Origin: Cryptosporangium sp044454545
GTDB lineage: Bacteria > Actinomycetota > Actinomycetes > Mycobacteriales > Cryptosporangiaceae
Direction of reading: 5' to 3'
NCBI RefSeq assembly: GCF_044454545.1
Contig: NZ_JBITDV010000008.1
Location: 124,001-188,000 of the forward strand
Length of the DNA stretch: 64,000 bases
The notes under the pieces were generated by a model, which saw only the letters and a program-made list of their open reading frames with translations, did not search any database and had not been told where the DNA came from. Position numbers and translations under genes: made by a program. Numbering within the stretch: position 1 is the stretch's first letter; each line of letters begins with the position of its first letter. Positions 32,974 to 42,322 of the stretch are shown here, in pieces.

Positions 32974-34091
32974 GGAAGCTCGTGCTCGCGGCCTCGCTGG
33001 GCGCCGCGGCGCTGACCGTGCACAGCGTTGTCAACGCCCGGCGGCTGCGCCAGCCGCCCGTCACCGTGCCACCGGCGGCGGTGCGGGTGTCCGTGCTGCT
33101 GCCGGTGCGCGACGAAGAGCAGCGGGTCGAGCGGTGTCTGGAGGCACTGCTCGCTCAGCGGGGCGTCCCGAACTACGAAGTGCTGGTGCTGGACGACGGG
33201 AGCACCGACCGGACCGCGGAGCGGGTCCACGCGATCGGCGGCGGACGGGTCCGGCTACTCACCGGCGCGCCGCTGCCGGCCGGCTGGCTGGGGAAGCCGC
33301 ACGCGTGCGCCCAACTCGCCGAGGCGGCCGCGCCGGATTCCGAGGTGCTGGTCTTCGTCGACGCGGACGTCGTGCTGGAGCCGGACGCCCTGGCATCCGC
33401 GCTCGCGGTGCTGGACGAGTCCGGGCTCGACCTGATCTCGCCGTACCCCCGGCAGGTCACCGGCACCGCGGCGGAGCGGCTCGTCCAGCCGTTGCTGCAG
33501 TGGTCGTGGCTGACCACGCTGCCGCTCGGGCTCGCCGAGCGTTCCCCGAAGCCGTCGCTGACCGCGGCCAACGGGCAGTTCCTGGTGGTCAGGCGGGCCT
33601 GCTACCGGGCGGCCGGTGGGCACGCGGCGGTCCGCGGCGACGTACTGGAAGACATCGCGTTGCTCCGGGCCGTGAAGCGAGCCGGCGGGCGGGGCGTGGT
33701 CACCGACGGGTCGGCGATCGCCGAGTGCCGGATGTACGAGTCCTGGGACGAATTGCGTGACGGCTACGGCAAGTCGCTCTGGGCCGCGTTCGGGTCCCCG
33801 GCCGGAGCCGCGGCCACCGTGGCCGGTCTCGGGTTCCTGTACGTCCTGCCCGCCGCCGCCGCACTCCGGGGCAGCCGGATCGGCCTGCTCGGTTACGCCG
33901 CCGGCGTGGCCGGCCGGGTGGTGGCGGCCCGGGCCAGCGGCGGCCGCGCCTGGCCGGACGCCCTGGCGCACCCGGTTTCGATCACCGCGTTCGGGTATCT
34001 GGTGATCCGGTCGGTGATTCTGCGCCGACGGGGGTCCCTCCGCTGGAAGGGGCGCCCGATCGGCGACCCGGGAGGCAGGTTCGGTGGCTGA
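32970..34091 (+). CDS. Family 2 glycosyltransferase, likely carotenoid glycosyltransferase
   Basis: A 373-residue membrane-associated GT2. After an N-terminal hydrophobic segment, the GT-A fold shows VSVLLPVRDEEQRVERCLEA, VLDDGSTDRTAE, and FVDADVVLEP (the DxD). The motif ANGQFLVVRR and EDIALLRAVKRAG follow. Hydrophobic helices close the C-terminus. Similar enzymes (CruG, CruC) add a sugar to the hydroxyl made by CruF. It overlaps cruF by four bases and the crtD-like gene by eight bases, so it is firmly within the operon. The transferred sugar is unknown. Confidence 0.85.
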   Translation: MRKLVLAASLGAAALTVHSVVNARRLRQPPVTVPPAAVRVSVLLPVRDEEQRVERCLEALLAQRGVPNYEVLVLDDGSTDRTAERVHAIGGGRVRLLTGAPLPAGWLGKPHACAQLAEAAAPDSEVLVFVDADVVLEPDALASALAVLDESGLDLISPYPRQVTGTAAERLVQPLLQWSWLTTLPLGLAERSPKPSLTAANGQFLVVRRACYRAAGGHAAVRGDVLEDIALLRAVKRAGGRGVVTDGSAIAECRMYESWDELRDGYGKSLWAAFGSPAGAAATVAGLGFLYVLPAAAALRGSRIGLLGYAAGVAGRVVAARASGGRAWPDALAHPVSITAFGYLVIRSVILRRRGSLRWKGRPIGDPGGRFGG

Positions 34092-35562
34092 GATCGTGGT
34101 GATCGGGGCGGGGGTGGGAGGCCTCGCGGCGGCGGCGCGCCTGGCGGCGTCCGGTCACCGGGTCACGGTGTGCGAGCGGGCGCCGGACGTCGGCGGGAAA
34201 CTCGGGCTCCGGGAGCGCGGCGGGTTCCGGTTCGACACCGGGCCGAGCCTGGTCACGATGCCGCAGGTGTTCGAGGACCTGTTCCGGGAGACCGGTGACC
34301 CGATCGGGACGGTCCTCGACCTCGTCCCGCTCGACCCGATCGCGCGCTACCGGTTCGGCGACGGCACCACGCTGGAGTCGTGCGCCGACCCGTTCGAGTT
34401 CCGGCGCCGGATCGACGACGCGTTCGGCCGGGGCGCAGGCAGCGACTGGGCCGCGTTCTGGAAGCGGGCCGAGCGGATCTGGCACGCGACCTACGAGCCG
34501 TTCCTGGCCTCGGCGCTGGACGGCCCCCGCACGCTGGCCCGCTATTCGACCCGCCTGACCGATCTGGCGACGATCGCGCCGGGCCGGACGCTGCGCGGGC
34601 TGGCGCGGTCGTACCTGAAGGATCCCCGGCTCCAGCAGTTCGTCGAGCGGTACGCGACCTACACCGGCTCGGACCCGCGGAAAGCGCCGGCCGCGCTGGC
34701 GTCGGTGCCCTACGCCGAGCTGGCCTACGGGGGCTGGTACCTGAGGGGCGGCCTCCGGACGCTGGCCGACGCCCTGCTCGCCCGGTGCGGTGAGCACGGG
34801 GTGAAGGTGCGGCTCTCGACCGAGGTCACCCGCATCACCGCCGACGCCCGCGGGGCCACCGGCGTGCTCCTGGCCGACGGCGGACGCCTGCCCGCGGACG
34901 TCGTCGTGGCCAACGCCGACGCGGCCCACGTCTACCGCGACCTGATCGCGGTGCCGTCGTCGTTGCGGTCATTGCGCCGGACCACCCCCTCGCTGTCCGG
35001 GTTCGTGCTGCTCCTGGCCCTGCGAGGAACGACGCCCGGGCTGGCGCACCACAACGTGCTGTTTCCGCCGGGCGCGTACGACGCCGAGTTCGACCACGTC
35101 TTCGGAGACCCGGGGCGTCCGGTGCCGGACCCGACGCTCTACCTGTCGGTGCCCGACGACCCAGGTGTGCGCCCGGACGGTCACGAAGCAGTGTTCCTGC
35201 TGGTGAACGCCGCCCGCCATGGCGTCGGTCGCGGCGCGGTCGACTGGCGCACCCCCGGCCTGGCCGACCGGTACGCCGACGACCTGCTGCAGCGGCTGGC
35301 CGAGCGCGGTCACGACGTACGCGACCGCGTCCTGTTCCGCGAGATCGTCACCCCCGCCGACCTGGAGGCGAAGACCCACGCGATCGGCGGCGCGATCTAC
35401 GGCACGTCGAGCAACGGCGCGAGGGCCGCGTTCCTCCGCCCCGCGAACCGCAGCGTCGTCCCGGGCCTGTTCCTGGTCGGGGGCTCGTCCCATCCGGGAG
35501 GAGGGCTGCCCCTGGTGACGCTGTCGGCCCGGATCGTGGCCGGCCTGATCGGACCCGCTTAG
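34084..35562 (+). CDS. CrtD-like carotenoid desaturase (phytoene desaturase family)
   Basis: A 492-residue FAD-dependent desaturase. The dinucleotide-binding start is IVVIGAGVGGLAAAARLA, followed by VGGKLGL and FRFDTGPSLVTMPQVFEDL; the C-terminal FAD motif is GLFLVGGSSHPGGGLPLVTL. It is distinct from the crtI product at 39325. Position beside CruF and the glycosyltransferase suggests the C-3',4' desaturase role of CrtD in monocyclic or acyclic glycosylated carotenoids. An alternative is a second phytoene/lycopene desaturase. Its 3' end overlaps metF tail-to-tail by four bases. Confidence 0.83.
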   Translation: MAEIVVIGAGVGGLAAAARLAASGHRVTVCERAPDVGGKLGLRERGGFRFDTGPSLVTMPQVFEDLFRETGDPIGTVLDLVPLDPIARYRFGDGTTLESCADPFEFRRRIDDAFGRGAGSDWAAFWKRAERIWHATYEPFLASALDGPRTLARYSTRLTDLATIAPGRTLRGLARSYLKDPRLQQFVERYATYTGSDPRKAPAALASVPYAELAYGGWYLRGGLRTLADALLARCGEHGVKVRLSTEVTRITADARGATGVLLADGGRLPADVVVANADAAHVYRDLIAVPSSLRSLRRTTPSLSGFVLLLALRGTTPGLAHHNVLFPPGAYDAEFDHVFGDPGRPVPDPTLYLSVPDDPGVRPDGHEAVFLLVNAARHGVGRGAVDWRTPGLADRYADDLLQRLAERGHDVRDRVLFREIVTPADLEAKTHAIGGAIYGTSSNGARAAFLRPANRSVVPGLFLVGGSSHPGGGLPLVTLSARIVAGLIGPA

Positions 35563-36473
35563 GCCCGCGCCGCCACCTTCGCCGGGGCCAGGTTGGCCCA
35601 CACCTCGCGGGTCGCGGCGCTCCGGTTCAGCGTGATGAAGTGGATGCCGGGCGCGCCCTCGGCCAGCAGCCGCGCCGACAGCGCGGTCGCGACCTCGACG
35701 CCGATCTCGCGCACCGCGTTCGGGTCGTCCGCCACGCCGCGCAACCGGTCGGCGAGCGCCGACGGGAACTCCGCGCCGGACAGAACCGCCATCCGCTCGA
35801 TCTGCGACACGTTCGTCACCGGCATCACGCCCGGCACGATCGGCACGTCGGACCCGGCGGCGACGGTCGCGTCACGCAGGCGGGCCCAGTCTTCCCAGTT
35901 GAAGAAGAACTGGGTGATCGCGAAGTCGGCGCCCGCACGGCACTTCTCGACGAAGAACCGCACGTCGGATTCGAAGTCGGGCGACCGCGGGTGCTTCTCC
36001 GGGAACGCGGCCACGCCGACGCAGAACTCACCGGAGTTGCGCACCAGCTTCACCAGCTCGGACGTGTACTCGAAGCCCTCCGGGTGCGCGACCCACTCGG
36101 CCCGCGGGTCACCCGGCGGGTCTCCGCGCAGCGCCATCACGTCGTGGACACCGACCGCGGCGTAGTGCCCGATGACGTTGCGCAGCTCGGCCACCGAGTG
36201 GTTGACCGCGGTGAGGTGCGCCATCGGCAGCAGCGTGGTCTCGGACGCGATCCGCTCGGTGATCGCCACCGTGCGGTCTCGGCTCGACCCGCCGGCGCCG
36301 TACGTGATCGACACGAACGAGGGCTGCAGAGCCTCGAGTTCGCGGATCGCCTGCCAGAGCTGACGCTCGCCCGCGTCGGTCTTCGGTGGGAAGAACTCGA
36401 ACGAGAACGTCGGTGCGTCGTCGCGGACGAGGTCACCCACGGAGGTCCGTCGAACGGAGACACCGGTTGCCAT
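35559..36473 (-). CDS. metF: Methylenetetrahydrofolate reductase
   Basis: A 304-residue MTHFR that makes 5-methyl-THF for methionine synthesis. Family blocks are FSFEFFPPKTDAGERQLW, VSITYGAGGSSRDRT, MALRGDPPGDP and GVAAFPEKHPRS, then ITQFFFNWEDW. Length is as in E. coli MetF. In M. tuberculosis the MTHFR gene Rv2172c lies next to the prenyl synthase Rv2173, and the same divergent arrangement is seen here. The 3' end overlaps the crtD-like gene by four bases, so transcripts from the two strands meet head-on. Confidence 0.95.
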   Translation of the reverse strand: MATGVSVRRTSVGDLVRDDAPTFSFEFFPPKTDAGERQLWQAIRELEALQPSFVSITYGAGGSSRDRTVAITERIASETTLLPMAHLTAVNHSVAELRNVIGHYAAVGVHDVMALRGDPPGDPRAEWVAHPEGFEYTSELVKLVRNSGEFCVGVAAFPEKHPRSPDFESDVRFFVEKCRAGADFAITQFFFNWEDWARLRDATVAAGSDVPIVPGVMPVTNVSQIERMAVLSGAEFPSALADRLRGVADDPNAVREIGVEVATALSARLLAEGAPGIHFITLNRSAATREVWANLAPAKVAARA

Positions 36474-36639
36474 GGAGGAAAACTCTAGCCCTCGACCACA
36501 CGGCGCCCTGCCATCGCCCGGCGTGCTCGGTGAACAGCGTGCTCGGAGACGAGCGCGCTCGGTGAACCGGCCGACGGACGCCGAACCGGTCGAGGCGACC
36601 GGCTACCTTCACCAGCAACCGTCGAAGAAGGGGAACCGC

Positions 36640-37707
36640 GTGTCCGTGACGCCGCTCGACCGGGACGACCTGCGGACCCGCGTGAGCGCGGCCCTGCGCG
36701 CCCACCTGCACCGCCGCCGGGGCCGGCTCGCGCTGGTCGGTCCGGAACTCGGTCCGGTCGCCGACGCGCTGGCCGATTTCCTCGACGGGGGCAAACGGCT
36801 GCGCCCGGCGTTCGCCTATTGGGGCTACCGGGCCACCGGCAACCCGGGCTCGGACGCGCTGGTCCGCGCGGCCGGCGCGCTGGAGCTGGTCCAGGCGTGC
36901 GCGCTGATCCACGACGACGTGATGGACGGTTCCGACACCCGGCGCGGCAAGCCGGCCGTGCACAAGCAGTTCGAGGCGTTGCACCTGGCCGAGAAGTACA
37001 CCGGCAGCGCCGCCCGGTTCGGCACCGCGGCCGCGATCCTGCTCGGCGACGTCTGCCTGATCTGGGCCGACGAGATGCTCGACCGGTCGGGTATGCCGGC
37101 CGACGCGCTCGAACGCGCCCGCCCGATCTGGGACGAGATGCGGACCGAGATCATGGCCGGCCAGTACCTCGACGTGCTGGCGCAGGCGCAGGGCGGGCAC
37201 TCGGTCGACCGGGCCGTCCGGGTCGTGCGGTACAAGGCCGCGAAGTACACGGTCGAGCGCCCGCTGCATCTCGGGGCCGCGCTGGCCGGGGGCGGGCCGG
37301 AGCTGACCGACTCGCTCAGCCGCTACGGGCTGCCGATCGGTGAGGCGTTCCAGCTGCGCGACGACGTCCTCGGGGTGTTCGGCGACCCGGCCGAGACCGG
37401 GAAGCCCGCCGGTGACGACCTCCGCGAGGGCAAGCGCACGCTGCTGCTCGCCTACGCGGCCGAGCGCGCCACGCCCGCTCAGGAGACCGTGCTCGACCGC
37501 CACCTGGGCGATCCCGGCCTCACCGACGACGGCGTCGACCGGTTGCGCGAAGTGCTGGTGGAGACCGGCGCGCTCGAACGCACCGAGGAACGGATCAGGG
37601 CGCTCACCGCCCGGGCGCTCGACGCGCTGGCGGCGGCCCGGCTGGACGCCGAATCCACCGACGCCCTCACCGCACTGGCGGGTGCCGCGACCGCACGAAA
37701 GGCCTAA
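36640..37707 (+). CDS. Geranylgeranyl diphosphate synthase (polyprenyl synthase)
   Basis: A 355-residue isoprenyl diphosphate synthase from the GTG at 36640. GGKRLRPAFAYWGYRATG precedes the first Asp-rich motif HDDVMDGSDTRRG (DDxxD); the second is FQLRDDVLGVFGD. Length and motif spacing suit a short-chain GGPP synthase (CrtE/IdsA2-like). It supplies GGPP to phytoene synthase and possibly to other terpenoids. Its neighbours metF and mptA match the M. tuberculosis Rv2172c-Rv2174 order, where Rv2173 is idsA2. Chain length is inferred from context only. Confidence 0.9.
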   Translation: MSVTPLDRDDLRTRVSAALRAHLHRRRGRLALVGPELGPVADALADFLDGGKRLRPAFAYWGYRATGNPGSDALVRAAGALELVQACALIHDDVMDGSDTRRGKPAVHKQFEALHLAEKYTGSAARFGTAAAILLGDVCLIWADEMLDRSGMPADALERARPIWDEMRTEIMAGQYLDVLAQAQGGHSVDRAVRVVRYKAAKYTVERPLHLGAALAGGGPELTDSLSRYGLPIGEAFQLRDDVLGVFGDPAETGKPAGDDLREGKRTLLLAYAAERATPAQETVLDRHLGDPGLTDDGVDRLREVLVETGALERTEERIRALTARALDALAAARLDAESTDALTALAGAATARKA

Positions 37708-37771
37708 CGAATCCGCACACTTCGGTATCGATCCGGCGTGTCGGCGTGGTCTGCAACCGTGAGGGTGGGGA

Positions 37772-39283
37772 ATGAGCTCAGGCCGCGCTGTTTCGGCGCG
37801 CACGAGCACGGGGGCGGCACCAGTGGCACGGATCCCAATCAGCCGACGGGGTGTGCTGGCGGGCGGAGCCGCCCTGCTCGGCGCCGCCGGGCTGGGCCTC
37901 GCGGCCGAGCCCGCCGCGGCCACCGCACCCGGCACGGTCGGCGCTGCCTTCCCGGCCGGTCGGCTCGCGGCGGGGGTGGCGCAGATCACCCACCACCCGG
38001 CGGTGCGAGCCGGGTACCGGTTCCTCAACGCGGCGATGGACGTCCACTACCCCGCCTACGGGACGCTCCGGCTGCCGCAGTCGTACGCCGACGAGGTCGG
38101 CCTGTACGGCACCGCCTACCTCTCCGACGCCGCCGTCGCCGTGCTGGCGTACCTCGCCGAGGGATCCCCGGCGTCGGTCGAGCGGGCCCGCGTCCTCGGC
38201 GAATCCCTCCGGTACGCCCAGGACCACGACCCCGCCTACCGCGACGGCCGCCTGCGCCAGTCGTACACGGTCGGCCCGTACGACCGGAACGGCGTCGTGC
38301 AGGCGAACGGCTTCGTGCAGCCGGACGGCATGGTGAACTCCGGCAACGTCTTCGACCACAGCGCGAGCTACACCGGCGACCAGGCCTGGGCCGGGCTCGC
38401 GCTCGTCGCACTGGCCCGCCGCGGCCTGAACCCGGCGTTCCTCACCGCCGCCGTCCGCCTCGGCAACTGGGTGGCGAGCACCTGCGGCACGAACCAGGCC
38501 CTCGGCGGCTACCGGGCCGGCGTCGACCGGGCCGGTACCACGCTGACCCGCACCGACACGTCCCACAACGCGGTGGTGGCCGCGTTCTTCGGCCAGCTCG
38601 CGACGATGACCGGCGACGAGATCTGGCTGGAGCGCCGCACGAAAGCGGCCGCGTTCGTGCACCGGATGTGGCAGGCCGACGGCGGCTTCTACGCGTCCGG
38701 CTCGGACGACGGCGTGGTCGCCGCCCGCTTCCCGGTCACGACCGAGAGCCAGACGTCCGCGGTGCTCGGCCTGGCCGGCGGCACGCGTCCCGCCGACCCG
38801 GGCGCGCTGGACTACCTGGTCGCCGAGCTCACGGTCACCGACACGGCCGATCGGGTGCACAGCGCACTGCCGGTCGGAGTCACGGTGACCGGTGTGACGT
38901 GCTCCGACCGCAGCGGTCTCGTCGACCCGGACGACCCCATCGAGCCCGGCCTGCCCGCACCCGACCCGGACGCGGTCTGGCTGCAGGGCACCGCCCAGTT
39001 CGCGGCCGCGCTGATGGCCCGGGGCCGTCCCGGCGACCTGGAGGCGGCACACCGGCGGCTGAACACGCTGGCCGAGTTGCAGAGCAAACTCGGCGCAGGC
39101 GAGAAGGCCGGCGACAAGCCGCTCGCCGACGGTGAGGGCCTCGTCGCGGCGACCAGCCCGCTGCACACCGGCATCGGTGACAGCGGCTACTACCCGTACC
39201 GGCACGTCGGCACCACGGCCTGGTTCCTGCTCGCGGTGACCGGCACCAACCCGCTCGCCGCGGCCCGCGCCGCCCGTACGTAA
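37772..39283 (+). CDS. Tat-exported protein of unknown function, probable alpha/alpha-toroid
   Basis: A 503-residue protein with a twin-arginine signal peptide at residues 23-50 (ISRRGVLAGGAALLGAAGLG). The mature part is helical with repeated aromatic and Gly-rich turns (LYGTAYLSDAAVAVLAYLAE, DQAWAGLALVALARRG, DTSHNAVVAAFFGQLA, HRMWQADGGFYASG), resembling six-hairpin alpha/alpha-barrel glycosidase or lyase folds. No specific catalytic signature could be named. It sits between the prenyl synthase and crtI on the same strand, 64 bases after the former. A role in carotenoid or envelope glycan handling is possible but unsupported. Confidence 0.75.
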   Translation: MSSGRAVSARTSTGAAPVARIPISRRGVLAGGAALLGAAGLGLAAEPAAATAPGTVGAAFPAGRLAAGVAQITHHPAVRAGYRFLNAAMDVHYPAYGTLRLPQSYADEVGLYGTAYLSDAAVAVLAYLAEGSPASVERARVLGESLRYAQDHDPAYRDGRLRQSYTVGPYDRNGVVQANGFVQPDGMVNSGNVFDHSASYTGDQAWAGLALVALARRGLNPAFLTAAVRLGNWVASTCGTNQALGGYRAGVDRAGTTLTRTDTSHNAVVAAFFGQLATMTGDEIWLERRTKAAAFVHRMWQADGGFYASGSDDGVVAARFPVTTESQTSAVLGLAGGTRPADPGALDYLVAELTVTDTADRVHSALPVGVTVTGVTCSDRSGLVDPDDPIEPGLPAPDPDAVWLQGTAQFAAALMARGRPGDLEAAHRRLNTLAELQSKLGAGEKAGDKPLADGEGLVAATSPLHTGIGDSGYYPYRHVGTTAWFLLAVTGTNPLAAARAART

Positions 39284-39324
39284 CTCGAAATGCCGATCAC
39301 CGGCGGGTGCCATACGGTTTCGAC

Positions 39325-40812
39325 GTGCGCACGGTTACCGGTCCCACGGATCATGTCGTCGTTGTCGGAGCCGGCCTGGCCGGGCTGTCCTGCGCGCTGA
39401 GACTGCTCGGAGCGGGCAGGCAGGTGACGATCGTCGAGCGCGAGCCGGTGCCGGGCGGCCGCGCCGGCCGGATGAGCGTCGACGGCTACCAGTTCGACAC
39501 CGGCCCGACCGTGCTCACGATGCCGAACCTCATCGAGGACGCGTTCGGCGCGGTCGGTGAACGGATGGACGACTGGCTCACGCTCGAGCCGGTCAGCCCG
39601 CTCTACCGCGCGTTCTACCCGGACGGCTCGCAGCTCGACGTCCACCCCGACCTCGAGCGGATGGCCGCGGAGATCGCCTCGGTGTGCGGGCCGCGCGAGG
39701 CCGACGGGTACCGGAAGTTCGTCGGGTTCGTCTCCGAGCTCTACCGCCTGGAGATGGACGAGTTCATCGACCGGAACCTGGACTCACCGCTCGACCTGGT
39801 CGGCCCCGGCATCGCCCGGCTGCTCGCGCTCGGGGGGTTCCGCCGGCTCGCGCCCAAGGTCGGCCAGTACCTCAAGGATCCGCGCACCCAGCGCGTCTTC
39901 AGCTTCCAGGCGATGTACGCGGGCGTCTCGCCGTTCCAGGCCCTCGCGATCTACGCGGTGATCGCGTACATGGACTCGGTCGCCGGGGTGTTCTTCCCCC
40001 GTGGCGGCATCCACGCGGTGCCGGCCGCGCTGGCCGGTGCGGCCGAGAAGCACGGCGCCCGCCTCCGGTACGGCACGACCGTCACGCAGGTCGAGATCCG
40101 GAACGGCCGCGCGGTCGGCGTCCGGACGAGCGACGGGGACCACCTCGATGCGGACGTCGTCGTCCTCAATCCGGACCTGCCGGTCGCCTACCGCGACCTG
40201 CTCCCGCCGTCCGCAGCGCCGCGGCGGCTGAAGAACCTCCGGTACTCGCCGTCGTGCTTCCTGTTGCACGGCGGGTCCACCGCCCGATACACGAAGACCG
40301 CACACCACAACATCCACTTCGGACGCCACTGGAAGCGGACGTTCACCGAGCTGATCGACCGGCAGGAGCTGATGAGCGACCCGTCGCTCCTGGTCTGCAA
40401 CCCCACCCGGACCGATCCGTCGCTGGCCCCGGACGGGAAGCAGACGTACTACGTGCTGGCGCCGACCCCGCACGCGGGCGCACCGATCGACTGGTCGGTG
40501 ATCGGGCCGCGCTACCGGGACGAGCTCGTCGCGGTGCTGGAGGCCCGGGGTTACGTCGGCTTCGGCGACGGCCTCGAGGTCGAGCGGATCGTCACCCCGG
40601 CCGACTGGCAAGCCGGCGGCCTGGCGATGGGCGCGCCGTTCGCGGCCGCGCACACGTTCCGCCAGACCGGGCCGTTCCGCCCGTCGAACCTTGCACCGGG
40701 GCTGGAGAACGTCGTCTTCACCGGATCCGGGACGCAGCCGGGCGTCGGGGTGCCGATGGTGCTGGTCTCCGGACGTCTGGCGGCTGAGCGCATCACCGGT
40801 CGCCAGGGCTGA
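39325..40812 (+). CDS. crtI: Phytoene desaturase
   Basis: A 495-residue CrtI. The start is placed at GTG 39325 (VRTVTGPTDHVVVVGAGLAG) because known actinobacterial CrtI proteins begin this way; GTG 39307 is an alternative. FAD motif GAGLAGLSCALRL is followed by GGRAGRMSVDGYQFDTGPTV, DPRTQRVFSFQAMYAGVSPF in the middle and FTGSGTQPGVGVPMVLVSGR at the end, all diagnostic. It converts phytoene to lycopene. The gene is followed four bases later by mptA, with crtB further downstream. Confidence 0.94.
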   Translation: MRTVTGPTDHVVVVGAGLAGLSCALRLLGAGRQVTIVEREPVPGGRAGRMSVDGYQFDTGPTVLTMPNLIEDAFGAVGERMDDWLTLEPVSPLYRAFYPDGSQLDVHPDLERMAAEIASVCGPREADGYRKFVGFVSELYRLEMDEFIDRNLDSPLDLVGPGIARLLALGGFRRLAPKVGQYLKDPRTQRVFSFQAMYAGVSPFQALAIYAVIAYMDSVAGVFFPRGGIHAVPAALAGAAEKHGARLRYGTTVTQVEIRNGRAVGVRTSDGDHLDADVVVLNPDLPVAYRDLLPPSAAPRRLKNLRYSPSCFLLHGGSTARYTKTAHHNIHFGRHWKRTFTELIDRQELMSDPSLLVCNPTRTDPSLAPDGKQTYYVLAPTPHAGAPIDWSVIGPRYRDELVAVLEARGYVGFGDGLEVERIVTPADWQAGGLAMGAPFAAAHTFRQTGPFRPSNLAPGLENVVFTGSGTQPGVGVPMVLVSGRLAAERITGRQG

Positions 40813-40816
40813 GACC

Positions 40817-42322
40817 ATGGCGGTCGTGCAGTCACCCTCCGTCGCTCCGGCCGTCCTCCTCCCAGGACACGGCCGGTCCGTCCGGTGGCTGGGCTTCGCC
40901 GGGTCGGTACTGGTCGCGATCGGTGGTCTCGGCGCCGGTGTGCTGCCGCGCCCCGATCCGCTCTGGGACGCCCCGGTGCTGCGCGATCTGCGGCACGGCT
41001 CCGGGCCGCCGGTGTGCATCACGCTCGCCGCGATCGGCATGGCGCTGCTCGTCTACGCGTGGTGGCGGCTGCGCACCGCGTCCTCGCCGGGCGCGGTGAC
41101 CCGGACGGCCGCGCTCTGGGCCCTGCCGCTGATGTTCGGCCCGCCGATGTTCAGCCGCGACCTGTACTCGTACGCCGCTCAGGGCCTCGTGCTCGCGCGC
41201 GGCCTCGACCCGTACCGGTTCGGCCCGTCGGAGATCCCGTCCGGCCTCGGTGCCGACTGGGTGACGTCGGTCTCGTCGACCTGGGTCAGCACGCCGGCGC
41301 CGTACGGGCCGCTCTACCTGTACCTGGCCAGCCGGGTCGCGGGCGTCTCCGGAGACAACCTGATCGTCGCGCTGCTCGCGCTGCGCCTGCTGGCGGTCGT
41401 CGGCCTGATCGCGCTGGCACTGATCGTTCCGCGGACGGCGGTCGCTTTCGGGGGCGATCCGGCCCGGGCCCAGTGGCTGGTCATCGCGAACCCGCTGCTG
41501 CTCGCACACCTGGTGGCCGGTGGGCACAACGAGGCGATCATGCTGCCGTTCCTGGCCGCCGCGTTCTGGGTCGCGACGCTCGCGACCGGCCCGGTCCGCC
41601 GGGTGCTCGGTATCGCGGCGGCAGCGGGAGCGCTGGTCGGGCTCGCGGCCGCGGTGAAGGTCTCGGCCGTCGTCGCGCTGCCGTTCGTCGTCGTGCTGGT
41701 CGCGGCCGCACCGGCCTGGGGTGCGGGGTCGTGGAACCGGCTGATCCGGGCCGCAACGCTGGTCAGCGTCGTCGCGGTGGCCGTGTTCGGGCTGGTGAGC
41801 GCGCTGGCCGGGCTGGGTCTGGGCTGGGTGCACGCGCTCGCGGTCACCAACGGCGTCAGCGTGCAGTGGACGTCGATCCCGACCGGCTGGGGGCTGGCGG
41901 CCGGCTGGTTCACGTCGGCCGACGACGCCGTCCTCGCCGTCGCCCGTGCGCTCGGGACGCTGCTCACCGCCGTGGTGCTGGTCGTGCTCTGGTGGCGTGT
42001 CCGGACCGCACCGGCGCAGCGGGTCGCCGGTGCCTGCGCGGCCGCCCTGTTCGTCCTCGCGGTGCTGGGCGAGTCGTTCCACCCCTGGTACCTGCTGTGG
42101 GCGCTGGCTCCGCTGGCCGCCGCGGCCGGTTCGCGCATCGCGACGGCGATGGCGGTGCTCAGCGGCGTCCTCTCGTTCTTCGTGCTGCCCGACGGGTACA
42201 ACGTCGCCCGGGCGACGTCGGTGCCGGGCACGATCTTCGACCTGCTCCTCACCGCGGGAGCGGTGTACTGGGCTGTCCGATTCGTCCGCCGCCGAAGGGA
42301 AGTCCTCGATGAGCACGCGTGA
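40817..42322 (+). CDS. MptA/MptB-type polyprenol-phosphomannose mannosyltransferase
   Basis: A 501-residue protein with at least eleven hydrophobic segments. MFSRDLYSYAAQGLVLARGL, DPYRFGPSEIPSGLGADWV, TPAPYGPLYLYLASRV and AGGHNEAIMLPFLAAAFW match the membrane GT-C alpha-1,6-mannosyltransferases of lipomannan synthesis; the R-D pair in SRDLYSY is the expected catalytic region. In M. tuberculosis mptA (Rv2174) sits in the same place between the prenyl synthase gene and Rv2175c. It lies between crtI and crtB and overlaps crtB by 14 bases, so envelope and carotenoid genes share an operon here. Confidence 0.88.
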   Translation: MAVVQSPSVAPAVLLPGHGRSVRWLGFAGSVLVAIGGLGAGVLPRPDPLWDAPVLRDLRHGSGPPVCITLAAIGMALLVYAWWRLRTASSPGAVTRTAALWALPLMFGPPMFSRDLYSYAAQGLVLARGLDPYRFGPSEIPSGLGADWVTSVSSTWVSTPAPYGPLYLYLASRVAGVSGDNLIVALLALRLLAVVGLIALALIVPRTAVAFGGDPARAQWLVIANPLLLAHLVAGGHNEAIMLPFLAAAFWVATLATGPVRRVLGIAAAAGALVGLAAAVKVSAVVALPFVVVLVAAAPAWGAGSWNRLIRAATLVSVVAVAVFGLVSALAGLGLGWVHALAVTNGVSVQWTSIPTGWGLAAGWFTSADDAVLAVARALGTLLTAVVLVVLWWRVRTAPAQRVAGACAAALFVLAVLGESFHPWYLLWALAPLAAAAGSRIATAMAVLSGVLSFFVLPDGYNVARATSVPGTIFDLLLTAGAVYWAVRFVRRRREVLDEHA

